DNA of 9,844 nucleotides from an uncultured Paracoccaceae bacterium (GTDB taxonomy: Bacteria > Pseudomonadota > Alphaproteobacteria > Rhodobacterales > Rhodobacteraceae). The notes under the pieces were generated by a model. It was not told where the DNA came from, made no database searches, and saw only the letters and a list, made by a program, of their open reading frames with translations. The translations under genes and the position numbers were made by a program. This document shows positions 1 to 6,885 of the stretch, piece after piece; positions within the stretch are counted from its first letter, which is position 1; the number at the start of each line of letters is the position of its first letter. The stretch is taken from the NCBI GenBank assembly GCA_913054485.1, contig CAJXHQ010000072.1, forward strand, positions 1 through 9,844, read 5' to 3'.

Positions 1-51
1 ACGTTCAACGGTTTTCAAGACCGCCGCATTCGACCACTCTGCCACCTCCCC
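1..51 (-). tRNA. tRNA-Ser (anticodon UGA), 3' part cut off by the window edge
   Basis: The minus strand from base 51 downward reads as the 5' part of a class II tRNA. There is a 7-base acceptor strand (GGGGAGG), then T8-G9, a D arm starting GGC, and a 5-bp anticodon stem (GCGGT with ACCGT). The anticodon loop is CTTGAAA, giving anticodon TGA at plus positions 15-17. That reads UCN serine codons, and the start of a long variable arm follows, as expected for tRNA-Ser. The variable arm, T arm and 3' acceptor strand lie outside the window, so the acceptor pairing could not be checked. The gene diverges from the SPOR lipoprotein gene. Confidence 0.93.
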
Positions 52-63
52 GGTCCGATCAGC

Positions 64-92
64 GGTTTAGGACGAAGCCCGCGCGCAGGCAA
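64..92 (-). promoter_or_regulatory. Candidate promoter of the tRNA-Ser gene
   Basis: On the minus strand, TTGCCT (plus 87-92) is followed after 17 bases by TAAACC (plus 64-69). These match the sigma-70 consensus at 4 of 6 and 3 of 6 positions. Transcription would begin near base 57, a few bases before the mature tRNA 5' end at 51. The spacing is ideal but the hexamers are weak, so this is a suggestion only. Confidence 0.3.
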
Positions 93-164
93 GCGGAAAA
101 CTTGCCTCGCGAGCGGAGGGGAATGCCGCGGGCGGGGATTTCTTGCCGAGGCCTCAGGCCGGAC

Positions 165-193
165 TTTCCATAAAACCCCTCGCGCGTTATGAT
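165..193 (+). promoter_or_regulatory. Candidate sigma-70 promoter of the SPOR lipoprotein / carboxypeptidase operon
   Basis: TTTCCA (165-170, 4 of 6 to TTGACA) is separated by exactly 17 bases from TATGAT (188-193, 5 of 6 to TATAAT). Transcription would start near base 200, giving a leader of about 70 bases before the ATG at 273. It is the best promoter-like pair in the 220-base gap between the divergent tRNA and the first protein gene. This is inference from hexamer match and spacing. Confidence 0.42.
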
Positions 194-272
194 GGCGGCA
201 TATCGGCAGTATAACCGGGAAACCCGGCACCCGGCGGCAAAGCCCCGGAACGACAGGCAAGGACACAGACGC

Positions 273-1208
273 ATGAGCCAATCCTCTCCGACAGGCCTTC
301 GCGCCGCGCGCCTTCTGGCCGCTGCAGGTGCCCTCTCCCTTGTTGCGGCCTGCGGTGAAGAAGGCGCCAACCTCTCTTTCCTGCAACCCAAAAAAGACAG
401 CTCTGAAGCCGTCTCCAGCAGTTCCACCCGGCTGGTCGAGCGCGATGTGGAGGCCCCCGAAGTATTCCAGGTCGAGGAAGCGGGCCTCTGGGACGGGCGG
501 CCTTCGCTGGGCGGCGTCTGGGTGGCGCACCCTGATGCCACTGACCCGGAACGGGTGATCATCCGCAACAACGCCAACGGGCAATTCGTGATCGGTGCGC
601 TGTTCCGGCGCGAGCGCGAAATCCCCGGGCCGCGCATCCAGGCCTCGTCTGACACAGCCGCAGCGCTTGGCATGCTGGCCGGTGCCCCGGTGGAACTGAA
701 CGTGACCGTGCTGCGCCGGGAGGCGGTGGACGACACCCCGCCGGCTGAAGACACCCGGCAGGCGGACCCCATTGAAGAGGCCGCTGTGGTTGAAACCGCG
801 GCTCTGGAAACGTCCAGCGATGCCGCTCCGGCGGAGATTGCCGAAACCCCGCTGGATCCGATCGCCGGAGCAGCAGCTGCCATCGAAGCCGCAGCCCCTG
901 CCCCAGCAGCAGCGGCGGCGTCTTCTGCACCTGTTCCGAAACCTGCGGCGGTGGCCCCCGCGGTTGCCTCATCGCTGGAAAAACCCTTCATCCAGATCGG
1001 CATCTTCAGCGTCGAATCCAATGCCAAGCGCACCGCCGCGATAATGCGCGATGCAGGCATGATCCCGACCGTTCTGGAGCAATCCTCAAGCGGCAAGCCC
1101 TTCTGGCGCGTGCTGGTTGGCCCGGCACAGAACAAGTCCGAACGCTCTGCCCTGCTGAAAAGCGTGAAAGACACCGGCTTCACCGATGCTTATGCTGTCA
1201 CCCATTGA
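273..1208 (+). CDS. SPOR-domain lipoprotein with an RlpA-like middle region
   Basis: Protein of 311 residues, probably anchored in the outer membrane and binding septal peptidoglycan. Residues 1-27 form a lipoprotein signal: a basic start, a hydrophobic stretch, then the lipobox V-A-A-C with Cys27 as lipidation site and Gly at +2, so no inner-membrane retention signal. Residues about 60-150 form a compact region containing WDGRPSLGGVWVAHP and a stretch ending in AAALGML. This resembles the double-psi beta-barrel of RlpA lytic transglycosylases, but the usual N-D-R-G-P catalytic motif is not evident. An Ala/Pro/Glu-rich linker follows (about 155-235), then a SPOR domain (239-311) starting FIQIGIFS and ending with a typical YAVTH strand. 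SPOR domains bind denuded glycan strands at division sites. The start at 273 is chosen because AAGGA (259-263) precedes it by 9 bases and because it places the signal peptide at the terminus. A frame-open ATG at 189 would add 28 charged residues before the signal. The carboxypeptidase gene follows after 17 bases, so the two are probably co-transcribed. The SPOR call is strong; the middle-domain assignment is tentative. Confidence 0.88.
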   Translation: MSQSSPTGLRAARLLAAAGALSLVAACGEEGANLSFLQPKKDSSEAVSSSSTRLVERDVEAPEVFQVEEAGLWDGRPSLGGVWVAHPDATDPERVIIRNNANGQFVIGALFRREREIPGPRIQASSDTAAALGMLAGAPVELNVTVLRREAVDDTPPAEDTRQADPIEEAAVVETAALETSSDAAPAEIAETPLDPIAGAAAAIEAAAPAPAAAAASSAPVPKPAAVAPAVASSLEKPFIQIGIFSVESNAKRTAAIMRDAGMIPTVLEQSSSGKPFWRVLVGPAQNKSERSALLKSVKDTGFTDAYAVTH

Positions 1209-1225
1209 GACCTGAAAGGGCACTC

Positions 1226-2410
1226 ATGATGTTTGATGTTGTGAAATCCTCCACCCGGCTGCTGGCCGCCGCCGGGCTTGCCGTCAGCCTGTCGGCCCTG
1301 CAGGCTGCCGCCTTTGATACCAAGGCGCGTGCGGCCTATGTGGTTGATGCCAGCACCGATACGGTGCTCCTGTCCAAGAATGCAGAGCAGGCGCTGCCGC
1401 CGGCCTCCATGTCCAAGCTGATGACACTCTATGTGGCGTTCGAGGCGCTGCGCGACGGGCGGCTGACGCTGGACGAACGTCTGCCAGTGTCGGAACACGC
1501 GATGAGCTACAAGGGCTCGACCATGTTCCTCAACACCCAGGACCGGGTGCGGGTCGAGGATCTTCTGCGCGGCATCATCGTGCTGTCGGGCAATGACGCC
1601 TGCGTGGTGATCGCAGAAGCGCTCAGCCCGGATGGAACCGAGGCAGGGTTTGCCCGCTACATGACCAAACGCGCGCAGCAGATGGGGATGGCAAATTCTA
1701 CCTTTGCAAATTCCAATGGCTGGCCGATGGCGGGCCATAGGATGTCGGCCAAGGATCTCGCCATCCTGGCCGAGAGCCTGATCGAGGACTTCCCCGAGTA
1801 TTACCCGCTGTTTGCCGAAACCACGTTTGAATTCGACGGCCGCGCACCCTCCAACGTGCGCAACCGCAATCCGCTTTTGAAGCTGGGGATCGGTGCCGAC
1901 GGGCTGAAAACCGGCCACACCGAAGAGGCCGGTTACGGGCTGACCGGATCGGCGCTGCAGGACGGGCGCCGGGTGATCTTCGTGCTGTCCGGGCTGAATT
2001 CTACCCCGCAGCGCGCAGAGGAGGCGGAAGCCATTGTTAACTGGTCCTTTCGCCACTTTAACACAAAAACCATCGCTAAAGCCGGGGAGCCGGTTGCGCA
2101 GGCGGATATCTGGATGGGTGCCGCCGCGGCCGTAGACCTGGTCGCGGCCGAAGATCTGGAAATCCTGCTGCCCGCACTGGCAGGCCGGGAGATCAGCGCT
2201 GAGGTGGTCTATGACGGCCCGGTCAATGCGCCGGTGAAACAGGGCGATCAGCTGGCCGAGCTGGTGATCCAGCCGGATGAGCTGCCCGAAATGCGCCTGC
2301 CGCTGGTGGCAGCAAACGACGTGGCGCGCGGCGGCTTCACCGTGCGGGTCACCACCGCGGCCAAAGTGCTGCTGCGCCAATTCCTCAACGGACCGGCAGA
2401 GGCATCGTGA
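1226..2410 (+). CDS. D-alanyl-D-alanine carboxypeptidase, peptidase family S11 (low-molecular-weight penicillin-binding protein)
   Basis: Periplasmic DD-carboxypeptidase that removes the terminal D-Ala from peptidoglycan pentapeptides, limiting cross-linking. The protein has 394 residues. A Sec signal peptide spans 1 to about 28 (cleavage near AAA at 27-29). All three active-site motifs are present: S-M-S-K at 61-64 (nucleophile Ser61, general base Lys64), S-G-N at 121-123, and K-T-G at 228-230. The surrounding GADGLKTGHTEEAGYGLTG is typical of S11 enzymes. Residues from about 290 onward form the beta-rich C-terminal domain of the PBP5 type. The last residues (about 380-394) form a helix-like tail that could rest on the membrane. 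The start is ATG 1226 (a second ATG at 1229 is equally possible), preceded by AAAGGG at 1214-1220; the TTG at 1205 lies inside the upstream gene. The stop codon overlaps the GTG of tmk. In other alphaproteobacteria the tmk-linked copy is often named dacF or dacC; I leave the symbol open. Confidence 0.95.
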   Translation: MMFDVVKSSTRLLAAAGLAVSLSALQAAAFDTKARAAYVVDASTDTVLLSKNAEQALPPASMSKLMTLYVAFEALRDGRLTLDERLPVSEHAMSYKGSTMFLNTQDRVRVEDLLRGIIVLSGNDACVVIAEALSPDGTEAGFARYMTKRAQQMGMANSTFANSNGWPMAGHRMSAKDLAILAESLIEDFPEYYPLFAETTFEFDGRAPSNVRNRNPLLKLGIGADGLKTGHTEEAGYGLTGSALQDGRRVIFVLSGLNSTPQRAEEAEAIVNWSFRHFNTKTIAKAGEPVAQADIWMGAAAAVDLVAAEDLEILLPALAGREISAEVVYDGPVNAPVKQGDQLAELVIQPDELPEMRLPLVAANDVARGGFTVRVTTAAKVLLRQFLNGPAEAS

Positions 2411-3042
2411 ATACCAAGACATCCAAGGGTCTGTTTCTGACCTTCGAAGGCATCGACGGATCGGGCAAATCCACCCAGTGCAAACTTCTGGCCGAGGCGC
2501 TGCGTGCCGAGGGGCGTGATGTGGTGCTGACCCGCGAGCCCGGCGGCTCGCCGGGGGCGGAGGAAATCCGCAAGCTGGTGCTGGAGGGCGACCCGGACCG
2601 GTGGTCGGCCGCAACCGAACTGCTGCTATTCACTGCCGCGCGGCGCGATCATCTGGAACGCACGATCGAACCGGCGCTGGCGGCGGGCAAGGTGGTGATC
2701 TGCGACCGTTTTGCTGATTCCAGCCGCATGTATCAGGGGTTGTCACGCGGCAACCTGCGCGCCGAGGTGGACCAGCTGCACGCGCTTATGATCGCGCGCG
2801 AACCCGACCTGACCCTGCTGATCGACATGGACCCGGAAACAGGTCTCTCGCGCGCCAAGGGCCGCCAGGGCACCGAGGAACGTTTTGAGGATTTCGGGCT
2901 GGAACTGCAGCAGAAGATGCGCGCAGGCTTTCTGGCGCTGGCAGATGAGTTTGCAGACCGCTTCCGTGTTATCGACGGCGCACGCAGTGTCGAGGCCGTG
3001 GCCGGTGACGTTCTGGCCCGCGCACAGGACGCGCTGGCATGA
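2407..3042 (+). CDS. tmk: Thymidylate kinase (dTMP kinase)
   Basis: Cytoplasmic enzyme that phosphorylates dTMP to dTDP with ATP, the step that commits thymidylate to DNA synthesis. The protein has 211 residues, the normal length. Visible motifs are the P-loop G-I-D-G-S-G-K-S (15-22), the T-R-E-P-G-G substrate motif (42-47), the D-R-F motif (100-102, as DRFADSS), and a LID segment around 149-160 beginning R-A-K-G-R-Q. The P-loop has no arginine while the LID is rich in basic residues, which is the bacterial type II (E. coli-like) arrangement. The start codon is GTG at 2407, overlapping the carboxypeptidase stop as GTGA. Translation is therefore probably coupled, and no independent strong ribosome binding site is needed. 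The ATGA overlap with holB downstream shows that the whole set is one operon. Confidence 0.96.
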   Translation: MNTKTSKGLFLTFEGIDGSGKSTQCKLLAEALRAEGRDVVLTREPGGSPGAEEIRKLVLEGDPDRWSAATELLLFTAARRDHLERTIEPALAAGKVVICDRFADSSRMYQGLSRGNLRAEVDQLHALMIAREPDLTLLIDMDPETGLSRAKGRQGTEERFEDFGLELQQKMRAGFLALADEFADRFRVIDGARSVEAVAGDVLARAQDALA

Positions 3043-4163
3043 AGGTTGCCGCCGCCGAGGAACTGCCCCGCGCCGATCAGGCCGAGGGCGCACCGCACCC
3101 GAGGGAGACTGCGCAGCTGTTCGGCCAGGATGCCGCCGAACAGGCCTTTCTCGACGCGTTCAATTCCGACCGGCTGCACCACGGCTGGCTGCTGACCGGG
3201 CCGCAGGGCGTGGGCAAGGCCACGCTGGCCTGGCGCATCGCGCGCTTCCTGCTGGCCACCCCGCCGGCCGAAGACGGGCTGTTCGGCGCGCCGCCCCCGC
3301 CGCAGTCGCTGGACATTGATCCCGAACACCCGGTCGCGCACCGCATTCAGGCATTGGCGGAACCGGGGCTGGCCCCGATCACCCGCAGTTACGATGACAA
3401 GGGCAAGCAGCGCAGCCAGATCGTGGTGGATGACATCCGCACCCTGAACCGGTTCTTCGGCCTGTCGGCCACCGATGGCGGGCGGCGGGTGGTGATTGTC
3501 GACTCTGCGGATGAGATGAATGTGAGCGCTGCCAACGCGCTTCTGAAAATGCTGGAAGAGCCGCCGGCCCGCACCACGATCCTGCTGGTCTCGCACCAGC
3601 CCTCAAGGCTGCTGCCCACCATCCGCTCGCGCTGCCGCACCCTGCGGCTGGGGCCGCTATCCCCGGAAGACATGCAGTCCGCGCTGACACAGACCGGGGC
3701 GGAGCTGCCGCAAAACCCCGACCACCTTGCGGCCCTTGCGCAGGGCTCCATCGGCGCGGCGCTTCGCCTGCTGAACCTCGGCGGGCTGGAGATTTATTCT
3801 GAACTAGTGCAGATCCTCGACTCGATGCCGCGGCTGGACCGCGCCCGCGCGCTGAAGCTGGCCGAGGCCGCCGCCCAGCGCGGCGCGGCGGACAAATTCG
3901 AGCTGTTGCTGACCCTGATGGAAACCGCGCTGGCCCGTCTCGCGCGCACCGGCGCCGCTGGCCAGCCTCCCATGCCGGAAGCGGCACAGGGCGAGGCTGC
4001 GATGCTTGCGCGCCTGTCGCCCTCCCCCGCCAAGGCCCGCGCCTGGGCCGATCTGGCAGCCGAGGCAACCCAGCGCGCCCGCCATGGGCAGGCGGTGAAC
4101 CTTGACCCCGCCGCCCTTGTTCTAGATACGGTTTTCAAGATGCAGAAAACCGCCGCCAGCTGA
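3039..4163 (+). CDS. holB: DNA polymerase III subunit delta prime
   Basis: Subunit of the clamp-loader (tau/gamma-delta-delta prime) complex that loads the beta sliding clamp at the replication fork. The protein has 374 residues. The AAA+ core shows a P-loop region G-P-Q-G-V-G-K-A-T (54-62), in which the residue after Lys60 is Ala rather than Ser/Thr. A Walker B-like strand [11 protein letters not shown] follows, then [11 protein letters not shown] and the S-R-C motif (Ser197-Arg198-Cys199) typical of clamp-loader subunits. The C-terminal helical collar domain spans about 215-370. There are no cysteines between the P-loop and Walker B, so the zinc module of E. coli delta prime is absent. In its place is a Pro/Asp-rich insertion followed by SQIVVDDIR, which I associate with alphaproteobacterial HolB. 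The ATG overlaps the tmk stop (ATGA), indicating coupled translation. After a 42-base gap comes the TatD-type hydrolase, as in E. coli tmk-holB-ycfH. Confidence 0.94.
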   Translation: MKVAAAEELPRADQAEGAPHPRETAQLFGQDAAEQAFLDAFNSDRLHHGWLLTGPQGVGKATLAWRIARFLLATPPAEDGLFGAPPPPQSLDIDPEHPVAHRIQALAEPGLAPITRSYDDKGKQRSQIVVDDIRTLNRFFGLSATDGGRRVVIVDSADEMNVSAANALLKMLEEPPARTTILLVSHQPSRLLPTIRSRCRTLRLGPLSPEDMQSALTQTGAELPQNPDHLAALAQGSIGAALRLLNLGGLEIYSELVQILDSMPRLDRARALKLAEAAAQRGAADKFELLLTLMETALARLARTGAAGQPPMPEAAQGEAAMLARLSPSPAKARAWADLAAEATQRARHGQAVNLDPAALVLDTVFKMQKTAAS

Positions 4164-4205
4164 CCCGGCAAGGGCTCTGGCGCAGAGGCAGGCGACAGAG
4201 ACGAC

Positions 4206-5015
4206 ATGACCGAGACTCCCCAGATCACCGACAGCCACTGCCACCTCGATTTCCCGGATTTCGACGGCCAGCTGGAGGATATCATCGCCCGCGCCGCCGA
4301 GGCGGGCGTGACCCGCATGGTCACCATCTGCACCAAGCTTAAGAACGAACCTTCGGTGCGCGCCATCGCCGAGGCCCACGCGCCGGTGTTCTATGCCGCA
4401 GGCACCCACCCGATGAGCGTCGCCTCCGAGCCGATGGCATCCGTGGACGCGCTGGTCGCGCTGGCCAAACACCCGAAGTTCGTCGGCATCGGCGAGACAG
4501 GACTGGACTATCACTACACCGCCGACAGCAAGGCCGTGCAGCAGGAGAGCCTGCGCATCCATATCGCCGCCGCCCGCGAAACCGGCCTGCCACTGATCAT
4601 CCATTCGCGCGATGCGGATGATGACATGGCCCGCATCCTGGCGGAAGAAATGGCCAACGGCGCTTATACTTGCGTGATGCACTGCTTCTCCTCCTCGCCG
4701 GAACTGGCAAGGGCCGCGCTGGATCTGGGTTTTTACCTGTCGATGTCTGGCATCGCGGCCTTTCCGAAAAGCCAGCCCATCCGCGATATCTTTGCCGCCG
4801 CTCCGGTGGAGCGCGTTCTGGTCGAGACAGACGCGCCCTACCTTGCGCCGCCGCCCTACCGCGGCAAGCGCAATGAGCCGGCCTATACCGCCCATACGGC
4901 ACGGATCGGGGCCGAGGCCTTCGGCATGGATTACGCCGATTTCGCCGCGCAGACGCAGGCGAACTTCGACCGTCTGTTTTCCAAGGCCGCCAGCGCCGGA
5001 AAGGCAGCCGCCTGA
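4206..5015 (+). CDS. TatD-family metal-dependent hydrolase (YcfH-type putative DNase)
   Basis: Cytoplasmic TIM-barrel hydrolase of the TatD family, whose members act as metal-dependent 3'-5' exonucleases on DNA or RNA. The cellular role of the holB-linked copy is not settled. The protein has 269 residues, the usual size. Metal-ligand motifs are all present and in order: D-S-H-C-H (His11, His13), G-E-T-G-L-D-Y (Glu97), I-I-H-S-R (His133), M-H-C-F-S (His159) and E-T-D-A-P-Y-L-A-P (Asp209). The catalytic site therefore appears intact. The start is ATG 4206; the ribosome binding site is weak (a purine-rich AGGCGACAGAGA stretch just before it), in keeping with translation inside an operon. The last base of the stop codon is the first base of the next gene's ATG (TGATG at 5013-5017). 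No metG lies between holB and this gene, as I recall it does in several other alphaproteobacteria. Confidence 0.94.
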   Translation: MTETPQITDSHCHLDFPDFDGQLEDIIARAAEAGVTRMVTICTKLKNEPSVRAIAEAHAPVFYAAGTHPMSVASEPMASVDALVALAKHPKFVGIGETGLDYHYTADSKAVQQESLRIHIAAARETGLPLIIHSRDADDDMARILAEEMANGAYTCVMHCFSSSPELARAALDLGFYLSMSGIAAFPKSQPIRDIFAAAPVERVLVETDAPYLAPPPYRGKRNEPAYTAHTARIGAEAFGMDYADFAAQTQANFDRLFSKAASAGKAAA

Positions 5016-5812
5016 TGGGTGAGCTGCGCTTCACCATCCTGGGCTGCGGCTCCTCCGGCGGCGTTCCGCGCCTTGGAGGGCACTGGGGTGACTGTGATCC
5101 GGCCAATCCCAAGAATACCCGCCAGCGCTGCTCCATGCTGGTGGAACGTGAATGCCCCGAAGGCACCACCACGGTGCTGATCGACACCACACCTGACATG
5201 CGCAGCCAGCTTCTGGACAGCGGCACCGGGCGGCTGGACGGTGTGGTCTACACCCATTCCCATGCCGACCATGTGCACGGCATTGACGACCTGCGCATGA
5301 TCGTCTTCAACATGCGCGAGCGCATCAAGGTCTGGGCCGACGGCGACACCCAGAACGCGCTGCTGAGCCGCTTCGGCTATGCCTTCGTGCAGCCCGAGGG
5401 CTCGCCCTATCCGCCGATCCTGGACCTGCACACCATCAACGGTGATTTTGAGGTGGACGGCCCCGGCGGCCCGATCAGGCTGCACCCGTTCAAAGTCGGC
5501 CACGGCTCCATCGACTCGCTGGGCTTCCGCATTGGCGGGCTGGCCTACCTGCCCGATGTGGCCGAGATCTATGACGACGCCTGGGATTCGCTGAAAGATC
5601 TGGACTGCTGGATCGTCGACGCGCTGCGCCGCAAACCGCATCCCACCCATGCGCATCTGGACCGTGCCCTGGAGTGGATCGGCGAGGTGAAACCGCGCCG
5701 TGCGGTGCTGACCAATATGCATATCGATCTCGACTATGAGACGGTGAAGGCCGAAACCCCGGACCACATCACCCCCGCCTATGATGGGATGGTCATCCGC
5801 TACCCGCTGTGA
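5015..5812 (+). CDS. MBL-fold metallo-hydrolase (PhnP-like phosphodiesterase family)
   Basis: Protein of 265 residues with a metallo-beta-lactamase fold, probably a cytoplasmic di-metal phosphodiesterase. It begins with the glycine-rich G-C-G-S-S-G-G-V-P (10-18) seen in PhnP and related cyclic-phosphate phosphodiesterases. The metal ligands are H-S-H-A-D-H (81-86), His163 in V-G-H-G, Asp181 in Y-L-P-D-V, and His236 in T-N-M-H-I-D-L-D. E. coli PhnP cleaves phosphoribosyl 1,2-cyclic phosphate, but there are no phosphonate genes here, so the substrate in this operon is unknown. Other family members act on lipoate- or tRNA-derived substrates. The gene starts inside the tatD stop codon and is the last of the tightly packed operon. 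A 38-base gap precedes the transporter. The family call is firm; the substrate is open. Confidence 0.92.
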   Translation: MGELRFTILGCGSSGGVPRLGGHWGDCDPANPKNTRQRCSMLVERECPEGTTTVLIDTTPDMRSQLLDSGTGRLDGVVYTHSHADHVHGIDDLRMIVFNMRERIKVWADGDTQNALLSRFGYAFVQPEGSPYPPILDLHTINGDFEVDGPGGPIRLHPFKVGHGSIDSLGFRIGGLAYLPDVAEIYDDAWDSLKDLDCWIVDALRRKPHPTHAHLDRALEWIGEVKPRRAVLTNMHIDLDYETVKAETPDHITPAYDGMVIRYPL

Positions 5813-5850
5813 CCGCCGCGAGGTCAGGCACCAACTAAGAGAGCAAAGAA

Positions 5851-6783
5851 ATGTTCCAGAGCCTGATCGATGTCATCCTGCCGGTGTTCCTGGTGATCGG
5901 AGCCGGTTTCGGCACCACGCGGGCCGGGTTCTTCACCCAAGCGCATATCGACGGGCTGATGAAATTCGCCCAGAGCTTTGCCATTCCCTGCCTGCTGTTC
6001 ACCGCGATGTCGCGGCTGGATCTTCAGACCGGTTTCGACGGCCGGCTGCTGCTCAGCTTCTATACCGGAGCGGGTATCTGTTTCGCGCTTGGCATGACAG
6101 GGGCACGGCTGCTGTTCAAGCGCAGCTGGCCCGACAGCGTGGTGATCGGCTTTTGCTGCCTGTTCTCCAACTCGGTCCTCTTGGGGCTCGCCGTCACCGA
6201 ACGCGCCTACGGGGCGGACAACCTCACCGGCAACTTTGCCATTGTCGCGCTGCATTCGCCCTTCTGCTACCTGCTGGGCATCACCGTGATGGAGATCGTG
6301 CGCAACAGCGGCGGCGGGGTGCTGCGCACCGCAGGCGCGATCCTGACCGCAATGTTCAAGAACGTGCTGATCCTCGCCATTGCGGCGGGCTTTGCAGTGA
6401 ACCTCACCCAAACCCAGATTCCTGGCGTGTTGGATGAGGCATTGGCGATGATCACCCGCACCGCCCTGCCCGCGGCGCTGTTCTCGCTTGGCGGTGCGCT
6501 GACCCAATACAAGCCCGAGGGCGACCTGCGCGCGATCTTCTTTGTCTGCGCCATCTCGCTGCTGCTGCACCCGGCCATTGTCTGGACCATGGGCAGCGCC
6601 TCCGGCCTGCCGCAGGACTTGTTCCGCTCGGGCGTGGTGACGGCGGCCATGGCCCCCGGAATGAATGCCTATATCTTTGCCAATATGTATGGTGCCGCAA
6701 AGCGGGTGGCGGCCACATCCGTGCTGTTTGCCACCGGGCTTTGCATTTTCACCGCCTGGTTCTGGCTGGCGCTTCTCGGCTGA
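5851..6783 (+). CDS. AEC-family (auxin efflux carrier-like) membrane transporter
   Basis: Integral inner-membrane protein of 310 residues, with about nine to ten hydrophobic segments. The first starts at residue 4 (LIDVILPVFLVIGAGFG) and the last ends near 308. The opening, the FAIPCLLF stretch near residue 45 and the TALPAALFSLGGAL segment in the second half are typical of the Mem_trans/AEC family, which exports or imports small organic acids. Characterised relatives include malonate and malate carriers. The substrate cannot be read from the sequence. A purine-rich AAGAGAG (5837-5843) supplies a ribosome binding site before the ATG. The 38-base gap to the preceding hydrolase allows co-transcription, but function gives no reason for linkage. 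No intrinsic terminator was seen after the stop at 6783, so some read-through into nnrS is possible. Confidence 0.9.
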   Translation: MFQSLIDVILPVFLVIGAGFGTTRAGFFTQAHIDGLMKFAQSFAIPCLLFTAMSRLDLQTGFDGRLLLSFYTGAGICFALGMTGARLLFKRSWPDSVVIGFCCLFSNSVLLGLAVTERAYGADNLTGNFAIVALHSPFCYLLGITVMEIVRNSGGGVLRTAGAILTAMFKNVLILAIAAGFAVNLTQTQIPGVLDEALAMITRTALPAALFSLGGALTQYKPEGDLRAIFFVCAISLLLHPAIVWTMGSASGLPQDLFRSGVVTAAMAPGMNAYIFANMYGAAKRVAATSVLFATGLCIFTAWFWLALLG

Positions 6784-6816
6784 GGGCCGCTTTTTCCGCG
6801 GGTAAGACGAAACCGT

Positions 6817-6830
6817 TTGCTGAAACGCAA
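6817..6830 (+). promoter_or_regulatory. NnrR-type binding site upstream of nnrS
   Basis: The 14-base palindrome TTGCT-GAAA-CGCAA has the FNR-family layout (two 5-base half sites with 4 bases between). Its half sites are those of NnrR rather than FNR (TTGAT-N4-ATCAA): 9 of 10 bases fit TTGCG-N4-CGCAA. The centre lies at 6823.5. From there, -41.5 spacing predicts a transcription start near 6865, seven bases after a possible -10 box at 6853-6858. The site sits 55 bases before the nnrS ATG. The motif is seen directly; NnrR binding is inferred from what is known of nnrS regulation in Rhodobacter. Confidence 0.7.
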
Positions 6831-6852
6831 CGAGAGCGCGGGCGCGACCGGC

Positions 6853-6858
6853 AATAAA
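6853..6858 (+). promoter_or_regulatory. Candidate -10 box of the nnrS promoter
   Basis: AATAAA (4 of 6 to TATAAT) lies in an otherwise GC-rich gap and is correctly placed for a class II activated promoter whose activator site replaces the -35 box. The predicted start near 6865 would give a leader of about 20 bases, containing the GGAG ribosome binding site at 6876-6879. Confidence 0.5.
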
Positions 6859-6885
6859 TGAGGAAAACACCGCCCGGAGTGCCTC

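Noticed and set aside
189..272. Upstream ATG extending the SPOR lipoprotein by 28 residues
   Set aside because: The extension is charged, precedes the lipoprotein signal, has no clear ribosome binding site and overlaps the candidate -10 box. ATG 273 has AAGGA at 9 bases.
1205..1225. TTG at 1205 as start of the carboxypeptidase
   Set aside because: It lies inside the stop region of the preceding gene and would add charged residues before a good signal peptide. ATG 1226 has an AAAGGG site.
1190..2614. Minus-strand frame of 474 codons opposite the carboxypeptidase
   Set aside because: Antisense shadow of a gene with all three S11 active-site motifs; the His/Gln/Arg-rich translation is typical of an artefact in GC-rich DNA.
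5813..5850. Search for a terminator between the MBL hydrolase and the AEC transporter
   Set aside because: No hairpin with a T-run is present in the 38-base gap, so no terminator is called.
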